From: Acetivibrio straminisolvens JCM 21531 | Lineage (GTDB): Bacteria > Bacillota > Clostridia > Acetivibrionales > Acetivibrionaceae | Reading direction: 5' to 3' | DNA length: 57,682 bases | Assembly (NCBI RefSeq): GCF_000521465.1 | Contig: NZ_BAVR01000018.1 | Span: 1 to 57,682 of the forward strand | Shown: positions 9,717-20,082 of the stretch, piece by piece | Layout of the letters: every line of letters begins with the position of its first letter | Position numbering within the stretch: the first letter of the stretch is position 1 | Position numbers and translations under genes: made by a program | Notes under the pieces: generated by a model | Told to the model about the DNA's origin: nothing | What the model saw: the letters and a program-made list of their open reading frames with translations, nothing else | The model's database searches: none

Positions 9717-10283
9717 TTATACTCCCCAGTCATGTATTTTCCATTCGCTATCAGACGTGTCTTTTATCAATATGTAGTCTTTGTCGATTGTATTGCTGCT
9801 GTAGCTTGCTTCAGCTGAATCCATAGCACCTTTGTATACAACATGAAATGTGATTACTTTATATGGTTTTCTGTCAAAATAGTGAAAATAACTTTGTGGA
9901 ACAGTATCTCTTATATATTTGCCGGGATGCGAAATTTCAAGCAGTTCGATATCATTTGGTTTACTAAATCTTTCTTCTATAAAATCTTGCTGTACGAAAG
10001 GATCTTGATAAGCTCCCAAGGTGCTTTTATAAGTTTCAAAATCTCCTTCCATTATCGCTTTAAAGTGTTTTTCCAGTACAGCTTTTGCTTCATTAATATC
10101 TGCTTCATCAATGTAAGTTTCATTAGTATCCGCTTCATTAATTGTTTGTTTTTGAATTGGCTGTTCTATATTTATATTCTCATTAAGTTGGCTTCTGACG
10201 GGAATTGAACAACCTGTAATTACTGCTGTTAAGAAAAGTAAAAAGGTGGCACGTAATAGTGATTTGAATGCTTTACTACCCAT
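9717..10283 (-). CDS. Lipoprotein with NTF2/DUF4829-like domain
   Basis: 188 residues. Signal peptide with lipobox (LLFLTAVITGC, Cys about 25) predicts lipidation and anchoring to the outer face of the membrane. It is followed by an acidic, Asn/Thr-rich spacer with imperfect repeats (NEADTNETYIDEADINEA) and an alpha/beta domain (AVLEKHFKAIMEGDFETYKS ... WKIHDWGV) of NTF2-like appearance, a fold often found in small Gram-positive lipoproteins. No catalytic motif is recognisable. AAGGAGG precedes the ATG. It is probably monocistronic, and the spacer to the SOD gene holds only the SOD ribosome site. Confidence 0.75.
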   Translation of the reverse strand: MGSKAFKSLLRATFLLFLTAVITGCSIPVRSQLNENINIEQPIQKQTINEADTNETYIDEADINEAKAVLEKHFKAIMEGDFETYKSTLGAYQDPFVQQDFIEERFSKPNDIELLEISHPGKYIRDTVPQSYFHYFDRKPYKVITFHVVYKGAMDSAEASYSSNTIDKDYILIKDTSDSEWKIHDWGV

Positions 10284-10683
10284 TTTCGTTCCTCCTTAAA
10301 GAATGTTTATACTAATTACCATTATTATACTATGTCTATTGTTAAAAAGTAAATTATATATAATCTTTTAGACCTAAAAATACAGACGCAAAAGTATAAA
10401 CAGTCTAAAATAAAAGTATACGCATTTTATAGATATATATTATTCTGCAAACCATTTATTGATGTTTGAGGTTATATATAATAGATGAATTGCTGTATAT
10501 GGAAATGTGTATTTGTGTACAATTTCAATTGCCGATCAAAATTTTAAATTAATTTCGATATTAAATTTTATATTCCGAACTTAAAAATAAAATTACTTTC
10601 GAATAAGTAACATGAGTGACAGTATTCAATTTGCCCTTGCTTCTCAATTTCAAGGGATGAAAATATATATAGGGAGGAATAGT
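10284..10683 (+). other. Intergenic region upstream of the GH30 gene
   Basis: 400 bases, very AT-rich. It must hold the divergent promoters of the lipoprotein and xylanase genes, but I could not find a convincing sigma-A pair with 16-18 bp spacing. Alternative sigma factors (SigI type) regulate cellulosomal genes in A. thermocellus, and I cannot identify their boxes reliably here. The only clear signal is the GGGAGG ribosome site at about 10671. Confidence 0.5.
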
Positions 10684-12581
10684 ATGCGTAGATTAAGAAA
10701 ATTACTGCTATTCTCTACTGTTTTATTTGTTGTTTTTACTCAACTTTTTTGCTTTACGGTAACAGTAGGGGCGGCAGAAACTGCAACGATTAATTTGACG
10801 TCAGAAAAACAAGTAATCCGAGGCTTTGGAGGAATGAACCATCCCGTTTGGATTTCTGACTTGACGGCCGCACAGAGGGATACGCTTTCGGAAATGGGGA
10901 TGGACAGTTGGGCTTTACCATTTTGAGAATCCATGTGGACGAGAACAGAAATAATTGGTCAAAAGAATTGGCAACTGCTAAAAGAGCGATTGAGCATGGA
11001 GCAATAGTCTTTGCTTCTCCGTGGAATCCTCCAAGTGATATGGTAGAGACATTTACCCGTAACGGCGTACCAAATCAAAAAAGGCTTAAATACGACAAGT
11101 ATGGGGCGTATGCCCAGCATCTTAACGATTTTGTTGCATACATGAAGAGTAATGGTGTGGATTTATATGCGATTTCAGTTCAGAACGAGCCTGACTATGC
11201 CCATGAGTGGACATGGTGGACTCCTCAGGAAATGCTTCGCTTTATGAAGGACTATGCCGGTTCGATTAACTGCAGGGTTATGGCACCGGAGTCATTCCAA
11301 TATCTGAAAAATATGTCGGACCCGATTTTAAACGATCCGCAGGCACTTGCAAATATGGATATACTTGGGGCTCATTTTTACGGCACTACTGTAAACAACA
11401 TGCCTTATCCTTTATTCCAGCAAAAAGGAGCAGGAAAAGAGCTCTGGATGACTGAGGTTTATGTTCCGAACAGCGACAGCAATTCGGCAGACCGCTGGCC
11501 TGAGGCAATAGAGGTTGCGTATAATATGCACAATGCTTTGGTAGAGGGAAATTTCCAGGCATACGTTTGGTGGTATATCAGAAGATCCTACGGACCTATG
11601 AAAGAGGACGGTACTATAAGCAAGCGCGGTTATATGATGGCTCATTACTCGAAGTTTGTCCGCCCGGGATATGTAAGGGTTGACGCAACAAAAAATCCTA
11701 CATACAACGTATATTTATCTGCTTATAAAAACAAAAAAGATAACAGTGTTGTGGCAGTGGTTATAAATAGAAGTACTGAGGCCAAGACAATCAATATATC
11801 TGTACCCGGCACAAGCATTCGCAAGTGGGATAGATATGTTACTACAAGCTCGAAGAATCTAAGGAAAGAATCGGCTATAAATGCAAGCGGAACCACCTTC
11901 CAGGTTACTTTGGAACCCCAAAGCGTTACAACCTTTGTAGGCGCGGGCTCGAGCGGACCGGAAACACCGGTTGAGAGAAATGCTTTTTCGAAGATCGAAA
12001 CAGAAAGCTATGACGCCACTAATTCCACCACTGTACAAGTAGTGGGCGCAAATGGCGGAAGTGGTTTGGGATATATTGAAAATGGAGACTACATGGTATA
12101 TAAGAATGTAAACTTCGGAAACGGTGCAAACACATTTAAAATAATGGCTTCAACTACCGGTACTCCCAAAATAGAAATACGGCTAGACAGTCCGACGGGT
12201 ACTCTTGCAGGTACATTGCAAGTGGCTGCAACCGGAGGCTTTAATGCCTATCAAGAGCAAAGCTGTACTATTAATAATGTAACGGGAAAACATGATGTGT
12301 ATTTGGTGTTTGGAGGACCTGTAAACGTTGACTGGTTTACCTTTGCAATGGAACAGGCGGTACCTGTCAAGTATGGCGACCTCAACGGTGACGGCAAAGT
12401 AAATTCCACCGATTCCACACTTTTGTCAAGATATATTTTAAATCTTATTAGTACTTTCCCGGTGGAAAATGGCGAGAAAGCTGCGGATTTAAATGGAGAC
12501 GGTAAGGTAAACTCTACAGACTACAATATTTTAAAAAGATATTTACTAAAATATCTTGATAAATTTCCTGTAGAGTCATAA
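10684..12581 (+). CDS. xyn30A: Cellulosomal GH30 xylanase: GH30-CBM6-dockerin (frameshifted)
   Basis: About 632 residues rejoined. Signal peptide about 1-31; GH30 catalytic domain with likely acid/base Glu about 169 ([12 protein letters not shown]) and nucleophile Glu about 258 ([10 protein letters not shown]); CBM6 ([20 protein letters not shown] to VDWFTF); C-terminal type I dockerin with two calcium-binding repeats ([12 protein letters not shown] twice) carrying the Ser-Thr cohesin-recognition pairs. The enzyme attacks (glucurono)xylan and docks on the scaffoldin. The frame breaks near 10883: AAQRDT then stop, with the next frame reading [20 protein letters not shown]; one missing base in gatac-gctttc explains it. 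ATG at 10684 chosen for GGGAGG eight bases upstream and the good signal peptide that follows. GH30 next to dockerin is the clearest organism marker in the window. Confidence 0.92.
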
Positions 12582-12654
12582 GCCAGAATTATTCTTTCTA
12601 TTAAAAATAAATCTTCACAAATAAATATTCATAATTAAATCTCCCAAACATTTA

Positions 12655-12700
12655 AAGCTCCGGCAGGAATTTTAAGTATCTGCCGGAGCTTTTGCATCTT
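12655..12700. terminator. Bidirectional terminator between GH30 gene and hyp operon
   Basis: Perfect stem AAGCTCCGGCAG / CTGCCGGAGCTT with a 13-base loop, followed on plus by TTTGCATCTTCTTTTT and on minus by a short T run. It separates two convergent genes. Confidence 0.8.
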
Positions 12701-12704
12701 CTTT

Positions 12705-13682
12705 TTAACAAATACGGGGAAGTCCTTCACCGTATAAAACATCCAATATCCTGCTTCCTTGAAGAGTTGTAATCATCGTAACTCCGCTTCCGTCCACAAT
12801 GTGGCCGATGATTTGGGCATTTTCACCGTACCTGCTTTTTCTAACTACTTCAAGAGCTGTTTTAGCCTGCTTGCCCGGCACAACGGCTATCATTTTCCCT
12901 TCATTTGCCATATAAAGAGGGTCGAGTCCAAGAATATTGCAAAGTCCTCTGACTTCATTGCTGATGGGAAGGACAGCTTCGTATATCTCAACGCCACAAT
13001 TTGAAGCGGATGATATCTCGTTGAGTACTGTTGCAAGCCCGCCCCGGGTGACATCTCTCATACAATGGACTTCTATATTGCTGTCGAACAGGTTTTTAAC
13101 TATTGAAACGAGCGGAGCACAGTCGCTTTTTATATTGTTCTCAATTTCCATTCGCTCCGACATTATTGCGGCGTGGTGGTCTCCTAAGTTGCCTGAAAGT
13201 ATGATGGCATCACCTTTCTGGCAATTGGAAATACTGACGCCGCTTTTTACTATTTCACCTATACCGGACGTATTAATATAAATGCCGCCCTGGCCTTCAA
13301 TCACTTTGGTATCTCCGGCAACAATTTTGATTCCAGCTTCTTCTGCCGAGAGTTTCATTGAAAAAGCAATCTTATCGATAGTTTCAATTTCCGCACCTTC
13401 CTCAATAATAAAGCCTGCGGTAAGGTATTTTGGAATTGCCCCCATCATGCAAATATCATTTACTGTGCCGCATACGGCAAGTTTTCCAATATCCCCGCCG
13501 CTAAAAAAAAGAGGAGTCACGACAAAGGAATCGGTGGTATAGGCGATTTTGCCCTTTATATCCAACACCGCTGCATCTTCAAGCCTGTTTAGTATGTTGT
13601 TGTCAAAATGCTTTAAGAATATTCGGTTTATTAAATCTTCCGTCTGCTTTCCGCCGCTGCCGTGGGACATATTTATTTTCAT
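12705..13682 (-). CDS. hypE: Hydrogenase maturation factor HypE (carbamoyl dehydratase)
   Basis: 325 residues from the ATG of MKINMSHGSGGKQTEDL, which follows the hypD stop with GAGGTG seven bases upstream. PurM-like ATP-binding fold: SHGSGGK, AYTTDSFVVTP, GTVNDICMMGA, AGDTKVIEGQ, DVTRGGLATVLNE. The C-terminus is LPRIC, the conserved PRxC tail whose Cys accepts carbamoyl from HypF and is dehydrated to thiocyanate, giving the CN ligands of the NiFe centre. Last gene of the ech-hyp operon. The frame is intact and of normal length. Confidence 0.95.
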   Translation of the reverse strand: MKINMSHGSGGKQTEDLINRIFLKHFDNNILNRLEDAAVLDIKGKIAYTTDSFVVTPLFFSGGDIGKLAVCGTVNDICMMGAIPKYLTAGFIIEEGAEIETIDKIAFSMKLSAEEAGIKIVAGDTKVIEGQGGIYINTSGIGEIVKSGVSISNCQKGDAIILSGNLGDHHAAIMSERMEIENNIKSDCAPLVSIVKNLFDSNIEVHCMRDVTRGGLATVLNEISSASNCGVEIYEAVLPISNEVRGLCNILGLDPLYMANEGKMIAVVPGKQAKTALEVVRKSRYGENAQIIGHIVDGSGVTMITTLQGSRILDVLYGEGLPRIC

Positions 13683-13686
13683 TTCT

Positions 13687-14736
13687 CTACACCTCACAAT
13701 TTCTGTACCAGATTCCGCAGGCACCCTCGGAAGAAACCATGCACGCTCCAACGGCATTTAACGGAGAGCAGGCTTTGCCAAACAGAGGGCATTCCTGAGG
13801 AGTAATTCTTCCCAGTATTACATCAGCACATTTACAGCCTGCAGGGGTAACATCAACATCTTCGGAACTTGTGCTTCCGGCATCAAAATCCTTGTATTCT
13901 GTTCTTAGCTTTAGTCCTGAACCTTCTATTATTCCGATTCCCCGCCAGTAATCGTCTGCAGCTTCAAAATACTTGTCAATCAAAGCTTTTGCTTTTTCAT
14001 TTCCTTCGGCCGTTACCGCGCTTTGATACATATTTTTCATATTGCATTCGTTGTTTGAAATCTGGCGGACTATTTCATAGATTGCCGCAATAATATGTCC
14101 GCCCTCAAAACCGCCTATCACAAAAGGTTTACGGTACTTTAACGCCATTTCGCTGTAAACCGAGGAGCCGATAATAACACTGACATGGCCGGGACAGAGG
14201 AATGCATCTATATTTTTTTCATTTGTACAAATATATGAAATCGCAGGGATAATGGTCTTAAGCGATGTCATAATCCTTAGATTTTTTATATTATTCTTGA
14301 TTATTTCTTCAATAAGCAGTGCATAAATGGGAATGGTGGTCTCAAATCCCACTGCGGCAAAAACAAATTGGGTATCGGGGTTTTTCATTGAAACCTTGAC
14401 TGCACCAAGGGGAGAATAGAGAATTTTAACATTTCCTCCCATTGCCTTTGACTCAGTAAGGGTGAGTTCGCTTCCCTTTACCTTCATCATATCGCCGAAA
14501 GTCAAAACACAGTGATTGTCCTTTAAAGAGTATTCTACGAGCCTGTCGATATAAGACGAGGCTGTTACACATACAGGACAGCCCGGACCCGAAATAAGCT
14601 TTATACGTGGGGAAATGAGACTTCGGATTCCGTTTTTAAAAATGCTGGAAGTGTGGGTACCGCAGACCTCCATTATTCTGATATTTTTTCCGTCATACTC
14701 TTTCAGCTCTTTCTTTATAGTCTCAAGAGTCTTCAT
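13687..14736 (-). CDS. hypD: Hydrogenase maturation factor HypD
   Basis: 349 residues from MKTLETIKKELKEYDGKNI; GGAGGAG lies just upstream and the start overlaps the end of hypC by 14 bases. Conserved motifs: MEVCGTHTSSIF, SGPGCPVCVT (redox thiols), GFETT, CPGHVSVIIG, and the C-terminal [4Fe-4S] region GCKCADVILGR ... QECPLFGKAC ... GACMVSSEGACGIWYR. With HypC it forms the scaffold on which Fe(CN)2CO is built. The reading frame stays open upstream through hypC, but the internal ATG is the right start by ribosome site and family length. Confidence 0.95.
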   Translation of the reverse strand: MKTLETIKKELKEYDGKNIRIMEVCGTHTSSIFKNGIRSLISPRIKLISGPGCPVCVTASSYIDRLVEYSLKDNHCVLTFGDMMKVKGSELTLTESKAMGGNVKILYSPLGAVKVSMKNPDTQFVFAAVGFETTIPIYALLIEEIIKNNIKNLRIMTSLKTIIPAISYICTNEKNIDAFLCPGHVSVIIGSSVYSEMALKYRKPFVIGGFEGGHIIAAIYEIVRQISNNECNMKNMYQSAVTAEGNEKAKALIDKYFEAADDYWRGIGIIEGSGLKLRTEYKDFDAGSTSSEDVDVTPAGCKCADVILGRITPQECPLFGKACSPLNAVGACMVSSEGACGIWYRNCEV

Positions 14737-14950
14737 TTTGCTCCTCCTCAAGGTCATTAAAAAGCGACAATATTTCTTTTGCCATATCCTTTTTAAGAAC
14801 CTCAATGGCACAGCCCGCATGAATAAGCACATAATCTCCAATTTTAGCCGAAACCAGTTTGATGTTTGCTTCGTAAATATTCCCGAGGATGTCGACTTTT
14901 GCCGTATCTCCATTAATTTCTACTATTTTACCGGGTACTGCAACACACAT
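14723..14950 (-). CDS. hypC: Hydrogenase maturation chaperone HypC
   Basis: 75 residues starting MCVAVPGKIVEINGD. The N-terminal Met-Cys is essential in the family because Cys2 binds the Fe(CN)2CO precursor and the large-subunit precursor, so the ATG at 14950 is chosen over the upstream GTG; GGAGAGGTG precedes it. OB-fold protein with an acidic C-terminal tail (DLEEEQNEDS). It starts five bases after the hypF stop. Confidence 0.95.
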   Translation of the reverse strand: MCVAVPGKIVEINGDTAKVDILGNIYEANIKLVSAKIGDYVLIHAGCAIEVLKKDMAKEILSLFNDLEEEQNEDS

Positions 14951-14955
14951 GTTTA

Positions 14956-17216
14956 TCACCTCTCCAATCCAATAAAGGTCTGTCCCAGACCAATCGAACC
15001 GTCATTGGGCGGAACGGACACATTGTAGTATACCTTAAAGTGTTTATCCCTCAAAATCTTAAGCGCTCGTTCCATCAGTACAGTATTTTGAAATACACCG
15101 CCGCTTAGGGCGACAGTATTAATATTCTGCTCTTTACGTATTATCTCACATACCTCTAATATCATATCCGCAACGGCATAATGAAAGCCCAGGGCAAGAG
15201 AACCTATGCCTGCACTGTATCTATGATGGCAAAGGGATTCGAATACCGGTTTTGGGTCTATTTCTATTAAATCACTTTTTTGCTTAATTTCAAAGGCCAT
15301 ATTTTTAGGCTCTGTTCCTTTCCTTAATGCCAAAACAGCCTCTTTTTCCAGCATTGCTGCACATTCTCCCTCATAGCTGTTTTCATGCCGGATTCCCAAA
15401 AGGGATGAAACTGCATCAAACAATCTTCCCATACTTGAGGTGAGTACGGTATTGATATTATTCTTCAAAGCAGCCTTTATTATATCTTTGCGCTCGTCCT
15501 TTATATATTTGTCAAGGTTCGAGCTTAGTAAAAAGCAAACAGCGGTTTTGGCTGCATCCCGCATGGAGGCATCACCGCCCAAAATCGGAGTGTAGCGAAG
15601 ATGGGCCGCCCGTTTAAACTCTGCACCTTCACAGACTAAAAATTCACCGCCCCATATTTGCCCGTCGGTACCATACCCCGTTCCGTCAAAAGCGACGCCG
15701 ATAACCTGTCCGTCTAAATGATGCTCTGCCATAACCGATGCAATATGCGCATGATGATGCTGGACGTATATCAGCGGAATGCCAAGGCTTTCGGCAAATT
15801 TGGACGAGTGATAGTTGGGATGCATATCGCAAACTGCAATATCGGGAGTGATTTTTAACATATGACATAGATCCTTGACTGAAGCTTTGTACCTCTCCAG
15901 TACCGTCCTTTCTTCCAAATCACCAAAGTATTGGGACATTACTGCATTTCCGTTCTTATAAAGCAGAAAGACGCTTTTAAATCGCCTCCCGCCGCAAAAA
16001 TTTGCAGTTCCTTTTTATCGTTTGGACAAAAAACAGGGTAGGGGACATGGCCGCGGCTTCTTCGAATCAGCTGGGGGGTGCTGTCCATAACCTTGGACAC
16101 TGAGTCGTCGACAGAGCGCACAATTCTTCGCTTATTGTATAAAACGCCGTTTAACAAGGGCGATTTTAACGACAGCATTTCTTGATTGTCCTTTATTATG
16201 GGCTTATTTGATATATTGGCGCTCGTCATAATTAAAGGTCCGCACCTTTTGATAAGCAGCACTTGAAGCGGGGTATAGGGTAAAAAAGCTCCGCAGTATA
16301 TGCTGCCTTGGCAAGCGGAAGGGGCCATGGAGTCGTTTTTTAAATACAGCAAAACAATAGGCCTTGCCTTTGACTTTAAAAGTTCTTCTTCTTTTTCGGA
16401 CACAATGCAGTATTCGCGTATCGAGTCCACCGATTCGAACATTATTGCAAAGGGCTTTGCCTCACGGCCCTTTAGTTCTCTAAGTTTCAAAACGGTATCT
16501 TCCAAAAACGGGGAACAGGCAAAATGATAGCCCCCTATACCTTTTACCGCAATTATTCCACCGGACTCTATGATTTTGGCCGCTTCTTCAAAGGCATCCT
16601 TTTCAGTAAGTTCATTGGCATCGGTAAGATTGTTGAAAATCAAATAAGGTCCGCAGTCATAGCAGGATATGGTTTGGGCATGAAAACGCCTGTTTTTTGG
16701 GGATGTGTATTCTTCCCGGCAGGAAGGGCACATATCAAAATCCCTCATGGTGGTGTTGTGCCTGTCATAGGGAAGCTCTTCTATAATAGTATACCTGGCT
16801 CCGCAGGACATACAGCTGATAAAGGGATTCAGAAAACGCCTGTCGGTACCGATGAATAGTTCCCTTTCACAACTTTCGCATACAGGAAGGTCCGGCGGAA
16901 TTATGGAGATTTCTTCATCATTCCCGCTTTCGATGATTCGAAATCCGTCAAATTTCCGCTCATTTATGTTTTCAGTCTCTATACCGGTTATTTCAGAACC
17001 AATAGGTGCGTTTGTCTTTAAATCCTGCAAAAAATCATTATATTTTTCCTCGGAGGACTGTAATATTATTTCCACCAAACCTCCGATATTTCGTACGGTT
17101 CCCAATATCCCGTGTTTTTTTGCAATATTATAGACAAAGGGTCTGAAACCGACCCCCTGAACTATACCTGAAACTGTTATTTTCTTTGTTATGCTTTTGC
17201 TCTTTCGTTTATCCAT
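14956..17216 (-). CDS. hypF: Carbamoyltransferase HypF (frameshifted)
   Basis: About 753 residues rejoined, the normal HypF length. Acylphosphatase domain (VSGIVQGVGFRPFVYNIA), two zinc-finger Cys sets (CESCERE, CMSCGARY, CPSCREEY, CYDCGPY), YrdC-like domain (KGIGGYHFACSP, LKGREAKPFAIMF), then a Kae1/carbamoyltransferase domain (CDMHPNYHSSKFAE, HHHAHIASVMAEH, FDGTGYGTDGQIWGGE, LSGGVFQN). It transfers carbamoyl from carbamoyl phosphate to HypE. The frame breaks near 15963: ASFCFIRTEMQ then stop, with the next frame giving LYKNGNAVMSQYFGDLEE; one lost base (CC to C) restores it. The start overlaps the end of hypB by 28 bases. Confidence 0.93.
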
Positions 17217-17841
17217 AACATCACTTCGTCAAAACCTTCACCTGTTTTGCAGGATACTTTTATCACAGGGGCTGTTTTGTTTAAAGCCCTTATGCCGTCA
17301 ATAAAGAAGCTTTCATTGAAATCGACATAGGGCAAAAGGTCACACTTGTTTAAAATAATGATATCTGCCTTTTCAAAGGCAAGAGGATATTTATAGGGCT
17401 TGTCGCTGCCTTCAGTTACAGTGGAAATGAGCATTTTTGCGTGCTCACCTATCATAAATTCCGCAGGGCAGACGAGGTTGCGATATTCTCTATGAATAAA
17501 ACTCCTTTTTCAATGTTGAGGTCGTCCACAGCCTTGCCAATCAGCGGCGAATCCAAATGGCAGGCTCCTCCTGTGTTTATTTGTATGGTCTTGACTCCTA
17601 GGGAAAGAAGGGTCTTAGTGTCAAAATCCGATTCTATGTCTCCTTCAATGACATAGGGAGTAATACCCTGAAGCCTTTTAATTATTTGAATCAATGTGGA
17701 GGTCTTGCCTGCACCCGGCGAACCCATTACGTTGACGGCATAGATGCCTCTCTTTGTTAGAGACTTATTTATTTGGGATGCCACTTCGTCATTTTTGTCA
17801 TAAACAGACTGCATTACTTCAATTTTTTTGCATTCTGACAT
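17189..17841 (-). CDS. hypB: Nickel-insertion GTPase HypB (frameshifted)
   Basis: About 217 residues from MSECKKIEVMQSVYDKN, with GGGAG eight bases upstream. GTPase motifs: VMGSPGAGKTS (P-loop), EGDIESD, NTGGACHLD, ILNKCDLLPY. No His-rich N-terminal nickel store and no CxxCGC metal motif, so it is the short form. The frame breaks near 17481: FIENIATSSALRNL then stop; restoring one G gives FIENIGNLVCPAEFMIGEH, which contains the family's conserved NLVCPA. Works with HypA to deliver Ni to the EchE precursor. Confidence 0.93.
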
Positions 17842-17855
17842 TTTCAAAACTCCCA

Positions 17856-18194
17856 TCAAATTTCTATCGATTCTATATAAAATTCGTGTCCTATCTTCGT
17901 CGGACTGCCTTGTCCGCCGCAGGAGGGACACTCGAAGGAAAAAGGTTTTCTCTCAAAGAGAATGCCGCACTCTCCGCATTTTAGCATTGGTTTTACGCGT
18001 TTGATATTGAGTTTTGCATTTTCACACAAGGTTCCTTCTGCAATAATTCCAAAATACAGTTCTATGGAACTGGCTACGTAGCCGGAATAGTCGCCCACTA
18101 CCAAGTTGATTTGCTTTACTTCTTTGGCGTTGTGTTTATTAGCATGCTCCTGCGATATTTCGATTATTCTCTTTGTTATCGGATACTCGTGCAT
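17856..18194 (-). CDS. hypA: Nickel metallochaperone HypA
   Basis: 112 residues. The ATG at 18194 is preferred because it gives Met-His-Glu (MHEYPITKRIIEIS), the N-terminal Ni site of HypA; an ATG four codons upstream sits directly on the AGAGG ribosome site. Zinc site CGECGILFERKPFSFECPSCGG with two CxxC pairs. Starts inside the 3' end of echF (about 56 bases of overlap), so it is translationally linked to the hydrogenase genes. Confidence 0.93.
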   Translation of the reverse strand: MHEYPITKRIIEISQEHANKHNAKEVKQINLVVGDYSGYVASSIELYFGIIAEGTLCENAKLNIKRVKPMLKCGECGILFERKPFSFECPSCGGQGSPTKIGHEFYIESIEI

Positions 18195-18525
18195 TTCGGT
18201 ATTCATCCTCTACATTTTCAAATGACGGAGCAGTATATATGTTATTCATTTTAAGGCACTTTTTCGGGCAAACTTCGCTGCAATAACTGCATTGTATACA
18301 ACGAAGGCGGTTTATGCTCCATAGGGATTCTGCCTTCACAACATTAATGGCGTTCGAAGGGCAGCGCCTTGCACACAACCCGCAGAATATACAGTCCTCA
18401 ATATTAATCTCAATTCTGCCTCTTGAAGCAGGGAAGGATCCCTTCTTTTCAAGGGGGTATTGAACTGTATACGGTCCGTGAAATATACTTTTTATAAGTG
18501 TCTTTGTCATAGTAAAGAAAGACAT
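18139..18525 (-). CDS. echF: Ech hydrogenase subunit F, 2[4Fe-4S] ferredoxin-like
   Basis: 128 residues with two [4Fe-4S] motifs, CIFCGLCARRCP and CIQCSYCSEVCPKKC, in the NuoI/EchF arrangement. It relays electrons between soluble ferredoxin and the EchC cluster on the cytoplasmic face. The tail after the second motif (about 35 residues, polar) overlaps the start of hypA. GGTGT ribosome site before ATG. Confidence 0.93.
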   Translation of the reverse strand: MSFFTMTKTLIKSIFHGPYTVQYPLEKKGSFPASRGRIEINIEDCIFCGLCARRCPSNAINVVKAESLWSINRLRCIQCSYCSEVCPKKCLKMNNIYTAPSFENVEDEYRNARVSDNKENNRNIAGAC

Positions 18526-18585
18526 AAATTACACCATCCTATTTAAAACCATTTTGTTCATCCGTATTTACGGCCATTCTGTGTA

Positions 18586-19665
18586 TCATCTTTCCGTACA
18601 GCTTATGCAAGGGTCAATGGTTAGAATCAATACAGGAACGTCAGCAAGCTGACAGCCTTTGAGTGTCTCCAATAGAGCCGGAATATTTGCAAAGGTTGGA
18701 GTACGGACTCTGACTCTGTCCAAAAACTTTGTTCCGTTTGCCTTTACATAATATAAAACTTCTCCGCGAGGCTGCTCTAAACGGGTAAAATATTCACCGT
18801 TGGGATTTCCTGAAACTTTTACCTTGATTTCGCCTTCGGGAATCATAGCTATGCACTGACGAATCAAATCAATGGATTGGAAAACCTCTCTGATTCTGAC
18901 CGATGTCCTTGCGTAGCAATCTCCGGCGGTTTCAAGAATTGGCTCTATTTTGAGCTTACCATATGCTGCATAACCACTTTTTCTCATATCAATATCGATA
19001 CCGCTGGCTCTTGCCATAGGTCCTACTGCGCCCAGTTCAAAAGCCGCCTGCTTGGAAAGCACGCCAAGGCCTTGGGTACGAAGTATTACGGAAGAGTCAT
19101 TCAAAAATACTTTTGTAATTTCTGAATATTCCTTTTCAAAACCGTCCAATATGGAAGTGATTTTTTTCAGAGTTTCCGAATCTATATCTCTTCTAACACC
19201 GCCAATATCGCAAACGGAGAATATCACTCTTCCTCCGGTGGTCTCCTCAAATATATCCAGAATTTGCTCTCTGAGCCTCCAGGAATGCATAAACAAGCTT
19301 TCAAACCCAAGGGCGTCAGCCAAAAGCCCTAACCACAGCATATGACTGTGTATACGCGACAGCTCTGCCCAGATGGTTCTTAAGAACTCCGCTCTTTCGG
19401 GGACTTGTACTCCCATTATGCTTTCAATTGACATACAATAACCCATTCCGTGCATAAACGAGCAAATGCCGCAAATTCTTTCCGCCACATAGGTATACTG
19501 CTGATAATCCTTTTTTTCCACCAGCTTTTCAAGACCGCGGTGTATATATCCAATAGAGGGTATTGCCTCTACTACTGTCTCATCCTCAAGCACAAGATCC
19601 AAATGTATAGGTTCCGGCAAAACCGGGTGTTGAGGGCCAAAGGGAATTACTGTTTCTTTACCCAT
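18586..19665 (-). CDS. echE: Ech hydrogenase large [NiFe] subunit
   Basis: 359 residues from MGKETVIPFGPQHPVLPEP; GAGGGTG upstream, overlapping the echD stop. NiFe ligands: RICGICSFMHG and DPCISC. Conserved SIGYIHRGLEKL fits group 4 enzymes, which resemble NuoD. The protein ends DPCISCTER, with no long C-terminal extension of the kind removed by a maturation endopeptidase; the operon also lacks such a protease gene. Caution: right after CTER the stop TGA could come from a lost A, because the next frame reads MIHRMAVNTDEQNGFK before a stop. I cannot choose between a tail of 0 and about 16 residues. Confidence 0.92.
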   Translation of the reverse strand: MGKETVIPFGPQHPVLPEPIHLDLVLEDETVVEAIPSIGYIHRGLEKLVEKKDYQQYTYVAERICGICSFMHGMGYCMSIESIMGVQVPERAEFLRTIWAELSRIHSHMLWLGLLADALGFESLFMHSWRLREQILDIFEETTGGRVIFSVCDIGGVRRDIDSETLKKITSILDGFEKEYSEITKVFLNDSSVILRTQGLGVLSKQAAFELGAVGPMARASGIDIDMRKSGYAAYGKLKIEPILETAGDCYARTSVRIREVFQSIDLIRQCIAMIPEGEIKVKVSGNPNGEYFTRLEQPRGEVLYYVKANGTKFLDRVRVRTPTFANIPALLETLKGCQLADVPVLILTIDPCISCTER

Positions 19666-20017
19666 TATTATCACCCTCTTTCGCATTAAATGGTGTTTTT
19701 ACAGATATCCTATAAAGTTTATCTTTGTAATCAGGAGAAATACCCGTTATATTTACCCCGAAAAGCTCCTTAATTTCATTTTCATAAAGGAACGAATAGG
19801 AATAAATACTGCTGATGCTCTCTATCTCATCCCCAGGTCGGGCAATTATCCTTAGGTTAACAAAATCGTTGCCGCTGTCGAAAGAATAACTCATCTCAAT
19901 GCCGTTTTCAACATTACTTGAGGAAATTGCCACCAAACGGTAATTTGCGTTTTTAAGCCTTAAGGCATATGCCAGAAGCTCATTGGGGGATATTGTATTG
20001 ATTGTTTGTTGTGCCAT
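19658..20017 (-). CDS. echD: Ech hydrogenase subunit D (NuoC-like)
   Basis: 119 residues, resembling the 30-kDa/NuoC subunit: FVNLRIIARPGDEIESISSI followed by the family marker NEIKELFGVNITG. No cofactor motif is expected. It sits between the small (EchC) and large (EchE) subunits in the peripheral arm. The ribosome site is weak (AAGTG). The stop overlaps the echE start by eight bases. Confidence 0.9.
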   Translation of the reverse strand: MAQQTINTISPNELLAYALRLKNANYRLVAISSSNVENGIEMSYSFDSGNDFVNLRIIARPGDEIESISSIYSYSFLYENEIKELFGVNITGISPDYKDKLYRISVKTPFNAKEGDNNG

Positions 20018-20082
20018 TTTAAATCACTTTCTTTCTTCAAAACTTCTTACGCAATAGTTATTTATACCCTTTTATTATACTC

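Noticed and set aside
9843-10208. 121-codon plus-strand open frame opposite the lipoprotein
   Set aside because: No ribosome site, low-complexity Phe/Ile composition, and fully antisense to a convincing lipoprotein gene.
10284-10683. SigI-type promoter for the xylanase gene
   Set aside because: Short CGAA-like boxes occur, but in AT-rich DNA I could not separate them from chance without aligned known sites.
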